From NCBI GenBank assembly GCA_004565275.1, contig SDOX01000093.1, positions 1-64,000 on the forward strand: a stretch of DNA of 64,000 bases, given 5' to 3'. The notes beneath the pieces were generated by a model. That model had not been told where the DNA came from. It saw only the letters and a list, made by a program, of their open reading frames with translations, and searched no databases. This DNA comes from Nannochloropsis salina CCMP1776 (lineage: Eukaryota; Sar; Eustigmatophyceae; Eustigmatales; Monodopsidaceae). The translations under genes were made by a program, and so were the position numbers. Of this stretch, positions 19,801 to 27,504 are shown one piece after another (the first letter of the stretch is position 1; every line of letters begins with the position of its first letter).

Positions 19801-22494
19801 TCCCTCCAAGCGTCTACACGCGAAACCTGGACAGCGTGGCGAAAGCAGGTGGAGGACCTGGAGGCTGCGTGCAAAGCAATCCTTGCTTCCCTCAGTGTCT
19901 CCACCTTGCCTCTGCGCCGTCTGGGGATGTTTGTGGAAGGGATCTTCGATCGTTTGGAGAAGGCGGATTTTTTGTCGCAAGCCTTGCGCCCTCCCCCGCT
20001 CTCGGCCGCCGCGCGGTCGGATTTTGTGGTCGAGGGCGTGCAAGGCGTGCCCGAGTACTGGCCCTGGCTGGGCGAAGGGACGGCCACCAGTGTGCTGCAG
20101 CTTGAGCGAATTCTAACGATTTCACAGGTGATGACAGTGTGGATGCACCAAGAGGAAAGACGTGGGGAAACTGGAGAGAGGGGGGAGATAGACTCGAGCC
20201 ATGCCAGGGCACAGGGCGCGCGAACTGAGTGGAGAGTGGCAGCCCTGGACAGGCTCTTGGCCGACAGCATGCAGCGTCTGCTGAGCATAGCCGTGGGCGT
20301 GCCGGTGCGCCTAGCGACCCGCAGCCTTGTGGACCGCGTGATGCGAGTGCTGGGAGTGTCCGCACCAGACTTGCTGGAACGCGTGGCGTCGACCAGGGAG
20401 GTAGAAGAGGTCGCGGCACCTCACTTGGTGGAAGTGAGTCCCCGTATACGGTGGAAAAGCTGGATCGGCGCCTTTGATGCTTCTGCTTCGTCCCAAGCCA
20501 CTACAGCCGCCACACAGGATGTTGGTAGCGCCAGTGCACCTTATTCTGAGGCATGCCAGGCATTGGCGACAGTGTCTGAACTGGTGCAATCGCTGGCCGT
20601 GCTGGAAGCCTCATCGTTGGCTGCGGCCGAAGCGATGAGGAAAGCGGAAGAGATGGAATCGACGCTTGCTCGCTCCCTCACATGCTTAGAGTGGGACTTG
20701 GACGGCGACTTCCAGGTGTTGGCCGCCGCAAAAAGTGTGGGCGTGACGGTTCTGGGTGCAGAGGGTTTGCCCGCCTCTTCCGCAATCTACGTGCCGCACA
20801 CTCCTCCTTCTCAGCGTAGGAGTTTCTTGTTGCAGTGCCTCGCTGGCGCGGTGGTAACTCTGGCGCAGGTCTTATCCGTGGAGCGATCTGATCTGTGGGC
20901 CCAAGCGGAGGAAGAGCGAGGGGCAGAGAAGGCCCCTGAAGGCTTCCTGGCACCTTCCGCCAATGGCTCGGATAATTTTCCTCCACCTTCCTTTGCCTCG
21001 TCCTTTTTCTTAAACGCGCGTCCTGCGTCGCGAGACGAGAGTTTCAGGCGCCTTGACGCATGGCTGAAGCGGAAGCAGGATCTGATGCGCCTCGCCCGGG
21101 GCAACAAAGGCTCGACAAAGTCCGGGGGCCGCTTCCTATCCTCGGAGGAGGCGCTGGTCGAATGGGACTCGAAGACCAAGGCCCTCGTATCCTGCGTAGA
21201 GGCGGCGAACACGGGGGCCCGGGCCATCCTCTTGGCGGCCGAGGGGGTCTTGGATTTTGAGCGATCGCGCGTTGACATGCGGGGCGTGGAGCCCGGCACG
21301 GACTCGCAGGACGCAGCGCTTTGGGCCCTCGTTTCCCATCACCAAGGCGCCTTGGCGCCCGTGATTGAGAAGCGCAAAGCCCAGGCTAGCTGTTTGCGTG
21401 AGATGGGCCGGGCCAAAGCAGACATGGCGGTCTTGGAAAGAGAGGCGAACGCGGTGGACCGGCGGAAGGTGGAGATGGGAGAGAAACGCCGTGCTTGGAT
21501 GGAAGAGGAACACGTAATCCAGGCAGACGTCAGAACAAGCCTGCGTCGATTGGCGGCGGAGCTCCGCGATCTCCCGTCTTCCTGCTTGAGCTCCCCTCCC
21601 ACACACGCCGACCCCTCCCCCCTCCCATCCGCCCAGGAGCCCTCGTCTCGCACATGGTCCTCCTCGACGGGTTCGGCGGGCGCTCGCCTCCTGGACGTTG
21701 GGATGCTGAAATCCATCGTCCGGGCCACGCAGGCCTCGACCTCCGCAGCCTCGCGTGAAGCCTCCGTCCTGCTTCGGCGCGTGCATGAGGACGCGCTCTT
21801 CCTCCTCCGGTCCACGCAGGCCCTAGAGGCCGAGGCGAGAGCACTGGCTTTCTTGCTGGAATCGTCCTGCATCGCGCCCGGAGACGGCCAGAAAGACAAG
21901 AGCGGACGTGGCGGCAGGTCGAATCAGCAGGGACCGCCCGTCGATGAGCTCAGGGGGCCTGAGGCGTGGGCGGCGGCGCTGGAGTCTCTCCTGGAGGGCG
22001 TTGAGAGCATGGGGGTTGAGGACCATGTGCTTGGCCTCGCCGGGAAGTTTGGTGCATACTTGGAAGAACTGGAAGACTTGGCAGAGGATGTCAACGACGC
22101 AGCGAAGGTAGCAGTGGCAAAAAATGGGGAGGGGTCCGAGACGGAGGACTCTGTCTCGGAGCCTGAAGAAGAGGAGGAGGACAAGGAGATTGGTGGGAAG
22201 GGTCAGGAGAAAACCTACAAAATAAGGTGTGACAGGAGGAATGAAGAATTGAAGACAGGCGAACATTTGCCAATGTACGATGTCCCTGACACGGAAAGAG
22301 AGCATCCATCCCCCGCCGCATTGGGGGCTTTGAGGAAAGTTAAATCCAAGATAGAGGGGCGTTCAGTGGGCAACAACGCCGATGAACCTCGCAAAGCGTT
22401 AGAAATTAGGCAGCAAGTGGACAAATGGATACGGGAGGCCACCGATCCAGATCGCTTATGCGTGCTCTTTGAAGGGTGGATGCCTTTTGTTTGA
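7858..22494 (+). CDS. SMG1: SMG1-like PI3K-related kinase, giant single exon
   Basis: SMG1 phosphorylates UPF1 in nonsense-mediated mRNA decay. One frame of 4878 codons has no intron that I can see. A helical HEAT/FAT-type region fills most of residues 100-2700. The kinase domain starts near 2800 with KTRPKKLSLLGSDG, then LDERLMQLL, HYAVLPLSASAGLVQWV and TPLFSLYKSW; these match human SMG1 closely. The catalytic loop GLGDRHLNN is near 3184 and the metal-binding HIDY near 3204. VPFRLT and DPLVNWE follow. A long helical insertion of about 1500 residues separates kinase and FATC, as in animal SMG1. The last 30 residues are a FATC domain ending in LFEGWMPFV. A highly charged Gln/Arg/Lys/Glu segment (about 2920-3100) is inserted between the kinase lobes. 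Human SMG1 has about 3660 residues, so this one is large. The first 100 residues are low complexity, so the true start could be a later ATG. Confidence 0.93.
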   Translation: MPRLPSRRAPREKEDSTLPSTAPPLLYDPASGNLVTPFAANSRTASSDRRSDNRDRNRHGSPRPAPEASSHPAGSTRRSSSHSGRQRSRQEDRQLLREEQRQHPRQEHANEQEGRRGGRWPLQLRGVLVQAESELDSRAVGIYLDRALELIESHAQRAKTERDARKTGAAAEGTRALVDSCVRLVRPEGEATSLGVDLVGVVVPVLRRVGDSPNSCLSAALDARFAEVVKALLAWAREAAGEAVGARLAVEEALQAWGVGSGDLSLWGRHLPLARSLLQDILEELQGLGSEEPAVPGGGKEPRADIEQAGGEGRVRRLVRLFGLLVGCLPAGAAFQGATGLSESQRQVSALGGEFSQPSPLHLGSLVLGFLHFLCVSVLPAALCRTPSSTTPSSSSHAVHDERDGPIFLMHCVLKLAEALFPLSGAPAPSAHDAASSPDAAYFLLDVYRYGAHICLGGGGTGGSWPPHWIESGLTAHLHLLTRLLPSPGVGPSPSALGPALSHLVRLDGSTLRAILGLEHPTRALSPPPPQRGLLPAFLMSSSLILWREKLALESPSLPPPPTPVAPSVSQTLWARTLGELALRESGGDEEPGGQGDSGALDLYAWLASEVEGGRCHGQPKGHREEVLLLNLSALSAAVAVACPRHIEERVEGKGEGGRPLAKAQARAGAAGCRALQALGFLPSDPDPLVHAQASRSLPAPSPALQAAAIDLASRLLRSLPSSRTVDLLTRLLKQAVPTALMSLRSPSSPAAGTSPATRALRAIDEALGDLLKAASGPGSGPFSGTCLSRAVATRLLQGALGLLARSSPFADFTPLVDEELEGSDEVGVALGKHRGLALSLIGKILRLLPPPARTLAHSPSPSSSSDSDHYEAQSTVLLLQEARTLLVHALRDPIPAIRPQALQTLALFQLLVDDHCLQYAPPCGSEAVGDVLLLQVEPAASACSPFQRTPEFVRRLFDYLTGVGGEHPEADREVIQGREKGRAQRARQTRSASSEALSRARKRSSGHTSAAKGGMAGSGKGGEGGGDPADDEPLFQWLRSLCLDAMTGVLRIPSFADTAADEASHSLAVSLLETCLGQADDGVLKSSWRGDNVAIWGNRSSSSSLSNLVQRSEHPMIRAARRLRAQAGRSLRSPALWAVWELARLLVWGRLKTHVGGPGATFATLERAMAKIQMELMQDKKKDGALLRRADLLVTFLGAFERHIANVVEGSEGRDVGSQYLARKMQSHITNTEENRGDGEGSQASERYGNCARDVPCQVQGAKLVGGAERTEPGGQCEYPSSVRVALPPPSKKTEAFFLANKRVCWDWLARVRPMLVRVSLYLEGCQEQGVEYAFKRLVDLASAMKQRGPKSSPITTPFPSVPLSVSPISFQDVEELSVEVAVAVAEHFQESGVEMLQGLERWLAALQRSNSCPSSSSSSTALAQTSSLVWLQGLQLMAQGRYEDALHQWIGGVFFHEGFNTLLRAFTSSSLSQSQVSQAKDMKPSIVVTAPVEAQASLTAGLLLQQAQTPAVLQTIMDRSVLCYCRLGDWRGLGFFLQAVQALHVVLSAMVGEEVEAEGVLSAMQECGCNADGMKGGESDDREGKKGKRVIEERGRLQDGEEAFLEDDRVKRDAVEKAEKIPSWVLSALVPRVESAWIQTWMRVDDRGWSLLSAQAQWGETGLDAYETVDFGESSTREALICKEGTPLLPTSTRRPLLSAQGWMEVFSFLQQHRQSSSGFFRCPSPPKLASEMALATCLDETLELLMDESHHTHADALRAIATQTPRLLEGLTAPLAVPSAPPSAFNSLSYTLYANSGHLSSPLLTDIACSSTFSSVLRREGEDGSEIISSRRPPSAFSWLLSSPQTVTSSPDLSSSLSHSFVFPSSTVAKYCRCDNVSGNSWLYLHRTALVLKAVTRLHEQGPSACSSAHSMSQTRVEDTSYDLTLDLARIRTAWLHAARRERNVRLCKELIQQLVSPTSSSLSPSSLDWFLRVRYEEVQVNFLETKGIHQLGACIASLLAIASALLLSEPGLASLSSIRDPLAPSSQVQLEGWEGSGTRMGKSSCSTDWLRLAKDSELSGLAKLLFSGEETRDRGKTEKMRRHWGYRCLVRASQWLQQYHDQHRYPSPCARFPFPGPSSALQQRINKPWPAPSLEANSSSNTAHFSLPFDTPSESVFSRYPPETQQPGPARSHPLCNSSPPWFSTLLFTHANSNAEELAGRCLELAAQVVSPKSRQGGKAWRLWGDWLYRRAKALSSNQTIHDNARDPQQLERQKQIQLKAWKTHQNSMLDLVQLSEELIKYENPEGNPSLATREAVQALLMETVLSEEREEDGLDEEGILSVSAVKKAGCDRGGNNAALIARLREAIRRLRRERGEARVQALEGSVDAYCRYLQFGENSCAGLGDSGYSALRALSALRILKMLARLPSAALLPSALMGAQLESNTCSSSLLHRSLTAMPLNPWQALMPQLLTRLAIFPEASFQSLLPLFERLVASSPQEIAWTLTVGCAELERSRTSQSFAPLPISVSTPVLKQTKDMAVSLARARWLFLKSFLQERHPDLIQDVTVFTEALTSLGQLWDERWLVYVSERWHVKGLQGRLRSLSREGERLARNPMLPESEKGRIVCERYAAMLLPLFVEAQTLAGETGCGMVDDKDGHKDFSASPDALSSGHPSALEVPSSSPHNCAFAKKWRPRVKEVLALLHSAPDTAAAMDPMSHVWPVLEMFKRDIITAVAGEEGRSRKKSGTDVEPGPTAQHQGQQLRAEAVTPQLLSLLTKGKLQHLEMPGTTRPTFFDQSRGRGAAVQMVGIGGHGIITVLKTKTRPKKLSLLGSDGREYTYLLKGRDDLRLDERLMQLLVTVNGVLHARAQTPRGYTRTEKCALGSAVVRGLRARHYAVLPLSASAGLVQWVGGTTPLFSLYKSWRLRAVRGERLLLESKQQIQQAIHQREKQQQQQVVQAQEEDSSIDIGKRGKRKKTTAERRERRKRQQDRERRRRLGEKEVEREISSERVRKPLLWAPPASFEELEKGARRQKGGAAKTKEDSSSSGGSETLPEPSVEDKSDSVKTSSRERSFHVSESRGNRGQHREEEKEEEARDDEDENEEEDDLESAPAALFYAELVPELARQGLDLRSTAAAHRGEWPHSVLRTVYDRLVARSPRHLLEEELVAGSLGAEDLWQRRQVLARSLAVMSVLGAVLGLGDRHLNNLLWDGRRAELLHIDYTVCFDRGLRLRVPEVVPFRLTPVLVAALGPLGVDSGAFVNGMETVLRGLRGHKELLFSVLETLVHDPLVNWEDILGVRGNGGGGRGHQGPKQLHQHALDAIVTLKLVALRVGETRTLLRDRVLQIKKGLAALQALLNRVRNAREGWVAEENEIFRSQPALRDSKLHVEGTMLGQKRADLAGRLVSLQIQAEDQGRSALVLDASRRDLDKALHKAAAQLKRRWEYQVWAVQQVLWKGQDRAIDGKEGKGLGREVDGVRLRSEDGRLVEKVSSSLRINIQRILLPADGSTKEAGYELERDEGDPFSIAPGLLGRGLQPQYCLLSRGASSLLPPPVGKEECAYHDKFVKACQSEDSRLGKYLRDLETALERVLEPMRAYSSIVRDTLSIDPDEYVGRSLTRRWLRVVGGQQERMRLLNALSSAMESSAAADSGGGDGGILPCGPSIAGWAMVEAGPEEALEEVWPAWQRPRAGMKANEGRLRRAEADTARADNLQGALRVAVERREALMIEESCHRESEGRGISFDARNCQEQQEKDLEAAKDRLKVAVRALCKASNLAPISAGKRNHARLHQVYEQRAMHRFLLERVVSPLDSTWGWMRSLENFEVEVASTPSNGVVDRRAGLVKEIQRRLWHLEVLIKDVLVPGIGRVEEDIKRGNTGERLTALRTETLATLQRVYSLAGKNEIQALVGALSRQERGGENCTAQGQVIEKEKEQASSLAEVTADAKLLYEAWQGGKEIVLDAVGKRAQQLVGSELAGDADSLAASFSSLSLIDTLSLQASTRETWTAWRKQVEDLEAACKAILASLSVSTLPLRRLGMFVEGIFDRLEKADFLSQALRPPPLSAAARSDFVVEGVQGVPEYWPWLGEGTATSVLQLERILTISQVMTVWMHQEERRGETGERGEIDSSHARAQGARTEWRVAALDRLLADSMQRLLSIAVGVPVRLATRSLVDRVMRVLGVSAPDLLERVASTREVEEVAAPHLVEVSPRIRWKSWIGAFDASASSQATTAATQDVGSASAPYSEACQALATVSELVQSLAVLEASSLAAAEAMRKAEEMESTLARSLTCLEWDLDGDFQVLAAAKSVGVTVLGAEGLPASSAIYVPHTPPSQRRSFLLQCLAGAVVTLAQVLSVERSDLWAQAEEERGAEKAPEGFLAPSANGSDNFPPPSFASSFFLNARPASRDESFRRLDAWLKRKQDLMRLARGNKGSTKSGGRFLSSEEALVEWDSKTKALVSCVEAANTGARAILLAAEGVLDFERSRVDMRGVEPGTDSQDAALWALVSHHQGALAPVIEKRKAQASCLREMGRAKADMAVLEREANAVDRRKVEMGEKRRAWMEEEHVIQADVRTSLRRLAAELRDLPSSCLSSPPTHADPSPLPSAQEPSSRTWSSSTGSAGARLLDVGMLKSIVRATQASTSAASREASVLLRRVHEDALFLLRSTQALEAEARALAFLLESSCIAPGDGQKDKSGRGGRSNQQGPPVDELRGPEAWAAALESLLEGVESMGVEDHVLGLAGKFGAYLEELEDLAEDVNDAAKVAVAKNGEGSETEDSVSEPEEEEEDKEIGGKGQEKTYKIRCDRRNEELKTGEHLPMYDVPDTEREHPSPAALGALRKVKSKIEGRSVGNNADEPRKALEIRQQVDKWIREATDPDRLCVLFEGWMPFV

Positions 22495-22977
22495 GGATGT
22501 CGTGTAACTATCATGATAAAAGAAGTATAGACCAGAAAGATGCGTCATGAAAGGTTTCAGTTGACCCCCAAAATGACATGTTTTCCCCTTTTTTACAATG
22601 TGCATTCGAGTTGGGGGCGTATTTGAACCAAGAAATAGATTTTTTGCCCCCACGAATGCAATCGACCTCCTCCCCCCCCTGTACAACTTGTATTCTAGGC
22701 CGTTAGGGAGAACAAGAACAACGATTGCCGCCTATCCTGCGGCCCTCCATGTTTTGAAGTGAACTGCTGGGCTGCACACAACGCCGTCGAGAAGTGTCGT
22801 CGTTCTACCTTCCTGGCTTAGCCTCTTCGCCCCATTTTTGTCTTCACATTTTAGATTCATTGTGTTCGCAGTCTCGCCGAAGGCGCACAACAACCTCAAA
22901 AGTCTGTTTGCCTGCTGAGCTCGCCGGCCTCGCTCTTTCTGAGCACTTTTGAAGACCAAAAGGCCCATCAGAACCCA
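22495..22977. other. Intergenic region between SMG1 and GDSL esterase
   Basis: Holds the SMG1 3' region and the promoter of the next same-strand gene. It contains homopolymer runs of C, T and A but no domain-bearing frame and no clear terminator or promoter motif. Confidence 0.5.
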
Positions 22978-24027
22978 ATGTCAAGAAGCTCCCATCCCCA
23001 TCAGGTGCTCCTTTCTTCCATTTACAAGTCCTTTAGTTCCCTCTATGGCCCAAGCCACATTCGTGCAGGCGTCAGCACCAGGCGGGAGCAGTGGTCTTTG
23101 TGTATGGGGTTGGTCCTAGGCATAGGCCTTGCCACAATATTCAATGCCTTCCTGCTCCATACGGCAGAGTCCCGGCGCCCAGACCCACATGCATCGTCAT
23201 CTTTGACTTCGTCGTTCCTTCCCCGCGCAATTCGCTCCTTCTTCTCTCTCCCCTTTCCCTCGTCAACAAGATCTACTGTCCCCACCACGGGCGTGTCAGG
23301 AAAACGGCCCAAGATTCTTCTGTTCGGTGACAGCTTGACGCAGCGTGGCTTCGAAGGTCCTGGACAAGGGTGGGCTGCCGGCCTTGCCCACGCCTACGGC
23401 CGTCGGGCCGACATCGTGAACCGGGGGTTCTCAGGTTACACGACGAAATGGTGCGCTTTGATGGCCCCCATGCTTTTCCCTGCCGGGGACCCCGCTTGGG
23501 AAGTGCCGGCGCTGGCCATTGTCTTTTTGGGTGCCAACGACGCTGCCTTACCTAGTCGGGAGCAACACGTGCCAGTGCATGAGTATGAACAGCACCTGCG
23601 TCGCATTGTCAGCCACCTGCAAGGACGACGGCGGGAGGATGGGTCGACGACACGCGTCCTCCTTCTCACGCCCCCGCCCGTGGACGAGGCGCGGTGGGAG
23701 GCGCATTGCCGTGGCCGAGGCCGACCTCTGGATCGGAAGAATGAGGTGACGCGGCTGTATGCCAGAGCGAGCAAAGGGGTGGCGAGGGAGATGCAAGTTC
23801 CGGTGGTCGACTTGTGGAGAAGGCTGGGGGGGAGGAATCCGGAGGCGGTCGCACCAAACCTGGGCGACGGCTTGCACCTGTCCGCGCAGGGCAGTATCCT
23901 GGTCTATGAGGCTGTCTTGACAGCCATCGAGGAAAATTACCCGGATTTGGCACCTTCCCAGTTGCCGATGCAGGCGCCCGAGCACTTTGAATTGACGAGT
24001 CAGACTGAGAGCATCGAGGTGAACTAG
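22978..24027 (+). CDS. GDSL/SGNH esterase, IAH1-like, membrane-anchored
   Basis: A 349-codon intronless gene for an SGNH-fold hydrolase, closest in pattern to isoamyl acetate-hydrolysing esterases (IAH1). Block I is KILLFGDSLTQRG, with Ser119 as the likely nucleophile. Block II glycine is in NRGFSGY, block III asparagine in FLGANDAA (Asn187), and block V is GDGLHLS with Asp297 and His300. All four catalytic blocks are present. Unlike classic cytosolic IAH1, it has about 110 extra N-terminal residues, including a hydrophobic segment at about 41-60 (MGLVLGIGLATIFNAFLL). That predicts a type II anchor in the secretory system. The likely reaction is hydrolysis of short-chain acyl esters; the substrate is unknown. 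It converges with the minus-strand MYND gene, with 262 bases between the stops. Confidence 0.88.
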   Translation: MSRSSHPHQVLLSSIYKSFSSLYGPSHIRAGVSTRREQWSLCMGLVLGIGLATIFNAFLLHTAESRRPDPHASSSLTSSFLPRAIRSFFSLPFPSSTRSTVPTTGVSGKRPKILLFGDSLTQRGFEGPGQGWAAGLAHAYGRRADIVNRGFSGYTTKWCALMAPMLFPAGDPAWEVPALAIVFLGANDAALPSREQHVPVHEYEQHLRRIVSHLQGRRREDGSTTRVLLLTPPPVDEARWEAHCRGRGRPLDRKNEVTRLYARASKGVAREMQVPVVDLWRRLGGRNPEAVAPNLGDGLHLSAQGSILVYEAVLTAIEENYPDLAPSQLPMQAPEHFELTSQTESIEVN

Positions 24028-24289
24028 AAGGACGGCTGTAAGCGACGAATGTGAATAGGAATAATGAAATTAAAATGCCAAACAATGTGTTACGGAGGAA
24101 GCTGCTCACCTGAGTGAGAATCGCGTGCAATTACAAGTAGTGATTTCTTCACTTCATTTCAACTTTGCGTCGCAAACATGTTTTTGTAATGTTTCGCGCA
24201 TGCATTCAGGCAGAGCATTGGACAATTACACTCTGCCTTTTTGGTTTTGCATTAAATTTCAATCGTACAGCTAAAAGACTAAGGGGAAA

Positions 24290-26676
24290 TCATCCATTGG
24301 CCGAGACAGCCTCCGAGGACACGGCAGCGCAGGGTCCCATTGGCGCGCGCAGAGCCTGGTCTTGGGTGCGGTGACGTTTGTGAGGGGGCACACCCCTCGC
24401 GAGCGTGAGCCTCTCCATGTCTTGGTCGATACTGGACGTCATGCCGCAGCCACCGTCTTCCAGTTTGGGCGGGGAAGCGAGAGGCCGGGGCCGGGCTGCG
24501 CCTAGGAGGGCGGCAATAGTCAGGTCTTTGCGAGGGCGTGGCGCTGGAGCCTGCAACACCACCTTGCCTTTCCCCGCCTCAAGCCTGCCCTCGCCCTCCG
24601 ACCTGGGGATATCCAGGTTTCGACAGGGCTCTGGAGACCTTGAGGATGAAATCGAGTGGCTCGGCGCCTGCTCGGGCGCTTGTGGAGAACGAAGCACCGG
24701 GAGCGAAGCTTGCTGGGGAGATGTGCGAGAGGCTGGGAGCGCAGGGTTGGGCTCCTTGTAGTTGTGGTAAAAGCGACCGCACATGGCCCACCAAGACTCT
24801 TCCGGCAACAGCCAGACGTTCTCGAGACCTCGCATGTTCAAAAGAGAGGCGGAGCGGGGCAAGGGCGGGGACGAAGAAGAGCGCTCTTTCCCCCCCTCCC
24901 TCCCTGCCCGCCGGGCCCTTTCTGCCTCTACTTCGGCCGCAGCCTCCTCCACCCCACCTTCACCCGCCGCGCGCAAGGCGGTTGCTAGGTAAACACGCAG
25001 GCTGCGAAAATGCAGAGGGGCCGCATTCTGAAGACACGTGCGACAGAGCGCCAGGGCCTCTCGAGCTGCTGCTGGTTCGATCGATTCACTCGAGCCACTC
25101 AGCGGGGAGAGAAGCAAGTCCGCCAGCCGAAAGCTCGCTGTGGCTACGAGAGCTTCCATCTGCCACGACGCGTCGAAGAAGACCACAGGAGAGGAGGGGG
25201 ATGAGGAGGGAGAGGGAGGGGGAGAGGGCATGGGGGAGCATGGAGGAGAGGTCGAGGGCGAAGAATTGAAGGAAGTGGAGGAGGTGGAAACAGAGGAGGG
25301 CCTTGGTTTTCGACGAATTTCCCTAGCGTCGTTGAGTAGCAACAGGGCTTGGCGGAAGACGACCGCAACGTGGGCTGCGGCCTCGCCCTGGTCCCTGAAA
25401 GCCCGGTCCCAGCAGGCGCCCAGGTCGTAGTACTTCAGCTGGGTGTAGTAGAGCCACAAGTAGGCCTTGATCAAAGGTGCCGCCATCGGAGACGCGTCAA
25501 GGAGGGGTAAGTAGGTCTCAAGCAACGCTATGGCCTGGGGCCGCTGTTTTAGGGACGTGAGCAAGCGCCCAGCAATGACAAGCAAGCGGACAGTCCAAGT
25601 GGGAACATGGAGTGCGGCCTCCTGATACGAAGTCAAGGCTTCCAGGATGGATTTGGCGACTGCTTTCTGCTTGACGCGGCTCTCTTCATAACCAGAGCAC
25701 AGCTGCGCATGAACTGTCAGGGCTTTCAAGTACATGCGGGCGGCAACCGAATTTGTGGAGGGCGAGGAAGAAGGAGACGAGCACCCAGGCCTACTTTGTT
25801 TCTGTTTTCGCCGAAGATGTTCAATGCTGCCCTTTGCCAGAATGCTAAGCGTCTTAAGACCGTCCAACGCGGGGTCTGGTAGATGGATTTTGTCCAGAGT
25901 GCGCACTGTCGCTCGAGGTTCAAGAAAACGGAAAGCGGCGGGGGCAGAGGAAGCAGCAAAGGCCGCGCGGCCCATCTCCAGCAACCAAGCGTCTACGGCC
26001 TGAGTTGTGAGTCCTTGACCACACATTTCGCTACCAGAAAACTGTTCAGATGAGTGGCATGGGTAGGAATCGCATTTGTAATTGCGACCATCTTGCATTT
26101 CGGACGCCTTGAGACGTTGTTGCTCTTCAATCGCCTGGACAAAATTTTGCAAGCCTAAAAAGGCCAAAGAGGAGCACTCTTGTTGATGCTTAGCTATCCA
26201 ATCCTTTTGCTGACAGTCTTTTCCTGAGAATTATAAAAACCATGTATCCAAGAAACGGAAGAAGGATGAGACATTGCTCTTCGGGGCTGTCAGAAACCGG
26301 ACCTAAAGTTCGCAAAAGAGACTACAAGAAAGAATCCCGCGACAAGGAACGACGCCATTAAGATATCGAGTATGTACGTACCACAATAGAGCGTTGACAA
26401 GCACCAGGAGCATGCTGCCAGGGTCGGACTATTTTTTTTGCAGTAACTGCATGCTAAGCCGTCAGCAGGTGCTTGTTGCAGATCGTGAAAGACGTGGCGT
26501 AGAGCAGAGCGCTCTTTCCGGCCAGAGCAACCATTCTGCCGATGATTACTTTCCGGAATCATCCTGTGTGCGTGTTTCAAAGCGTATAGATCATTAGAAG
26601 GCGCAAATACGACACAAGGGGGAATGCCCGGTGTGAGTGAGTGCAAAGCGTCTGGGGCGATAAGTGAGCACGCCAT
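24290..26676 (-). CDS. MYND zinc-finger protein with helical-repeat-like body
   Basis: Two exons were joined by eye: 26676-26382 and 26223-24290. The intron is 26381-26224 (GTACGT..TCAG), phase 1. Only the join completes the MYND finger: CSYC (76, 79), CSWC (89, 92), YC (98), then GKDCQQKDWIAKHQQEC with Cys102, His111 and Cys115. MYND fingers usually mediate protein contacts, often in chromatin or SET-domain proteins; no SET domain is evident here. The remaining 600 residues are Ala/Leu-rich with repeated helix pairs (RLLVIAGRLL, IKAYLWLYYTQLKYYDLG) that could be TPR-like, broken by Ser/Pro-rich linkers. The C-terminus is disordered. About 742 residues from the ATG at 26676. That frame stays open upstream to about 26757 and an acceptor exists near 26577, so the 5' end is uncertain. 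Function unknown. Confidence 0.72.
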
Positions 26677-27504
26677 GTCGTGAGTGGAAAGAAACTTCCC
26701 AGAAATGTCCCGCTTGACGCAAGGAACATTGAATAGGGACGTGGATATTGATTACATTGACATGATCCCCTTCCCGAAAGCCCATTTGCAGCATGATGTT
26801 CACTACATCGCTGCATTCGGGACATAGATGATAGAGAGACAATGTTTACACGGTCGTACAAAAGCTGGCCGATTCATTTTTTCCCATGAGATTTCAAAAT
26901 TTTCAAATTTTCAGACGGCCCGAAGGTTCTGTCGGCGAAACTTATAGGTTTCTGGTGGCTACTAGTATCAATCATCAAAGCGTACGCCTCTTGTGCTTTT
27001 TTAAACATGCTATTTTATCAATGAATGTGGCTGATGACGGGATCAGGCTTCGTGTGGCCTGCTATATAACCGTGGAGAAGTCCAGAGATATCGAGGTAAA
27101 ACCCTCACCCATGTTCGCCGCCTCTTCAAAGTGCACTAATACGTATACAATATGGCATCAGCTAAATCAAATTCTAAGATACATTCCTTCCAATCTTTGA
27201 TCAACCTTCAAATCTCTAAATCTTTGTTCAAGAATTATTTTGGTCAATGAAAGCATCAAAAAAAAAAAGAAGAAAACGACTTGGTGAAACGAAAACAGCG
27301 CACGGCGAGTACACAGGCTTATTATACCTTACACCTCAGACTGAGCTGCAAGACGATGATTTTTCGTCTCTCCTTTCTTTCTTGATGCTGGAAACAAATG
27401 AAAAGACATTGACGGGCGGCCAGAATGTCCACTTATTGGATAATTAAATTCGATATTCAAATGAATTATGTTCCAAATGTACTATAATTTCGCGCACAGG
27501 GCAT
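26677..27504. other. AT-rich intergenic region, possible 5' exon
   Basis: Low GC compared with flanking genes. A minus-strand frame at 26594-26842 (starting MSLYHLCPECSD) reads like protein and might be an upstream exon of the MYND gene, but I found no phase-compatible donor. Nothing is recognisable from 26880 to 27500, apart from an A-run near 27260. Confidence 0.4.
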
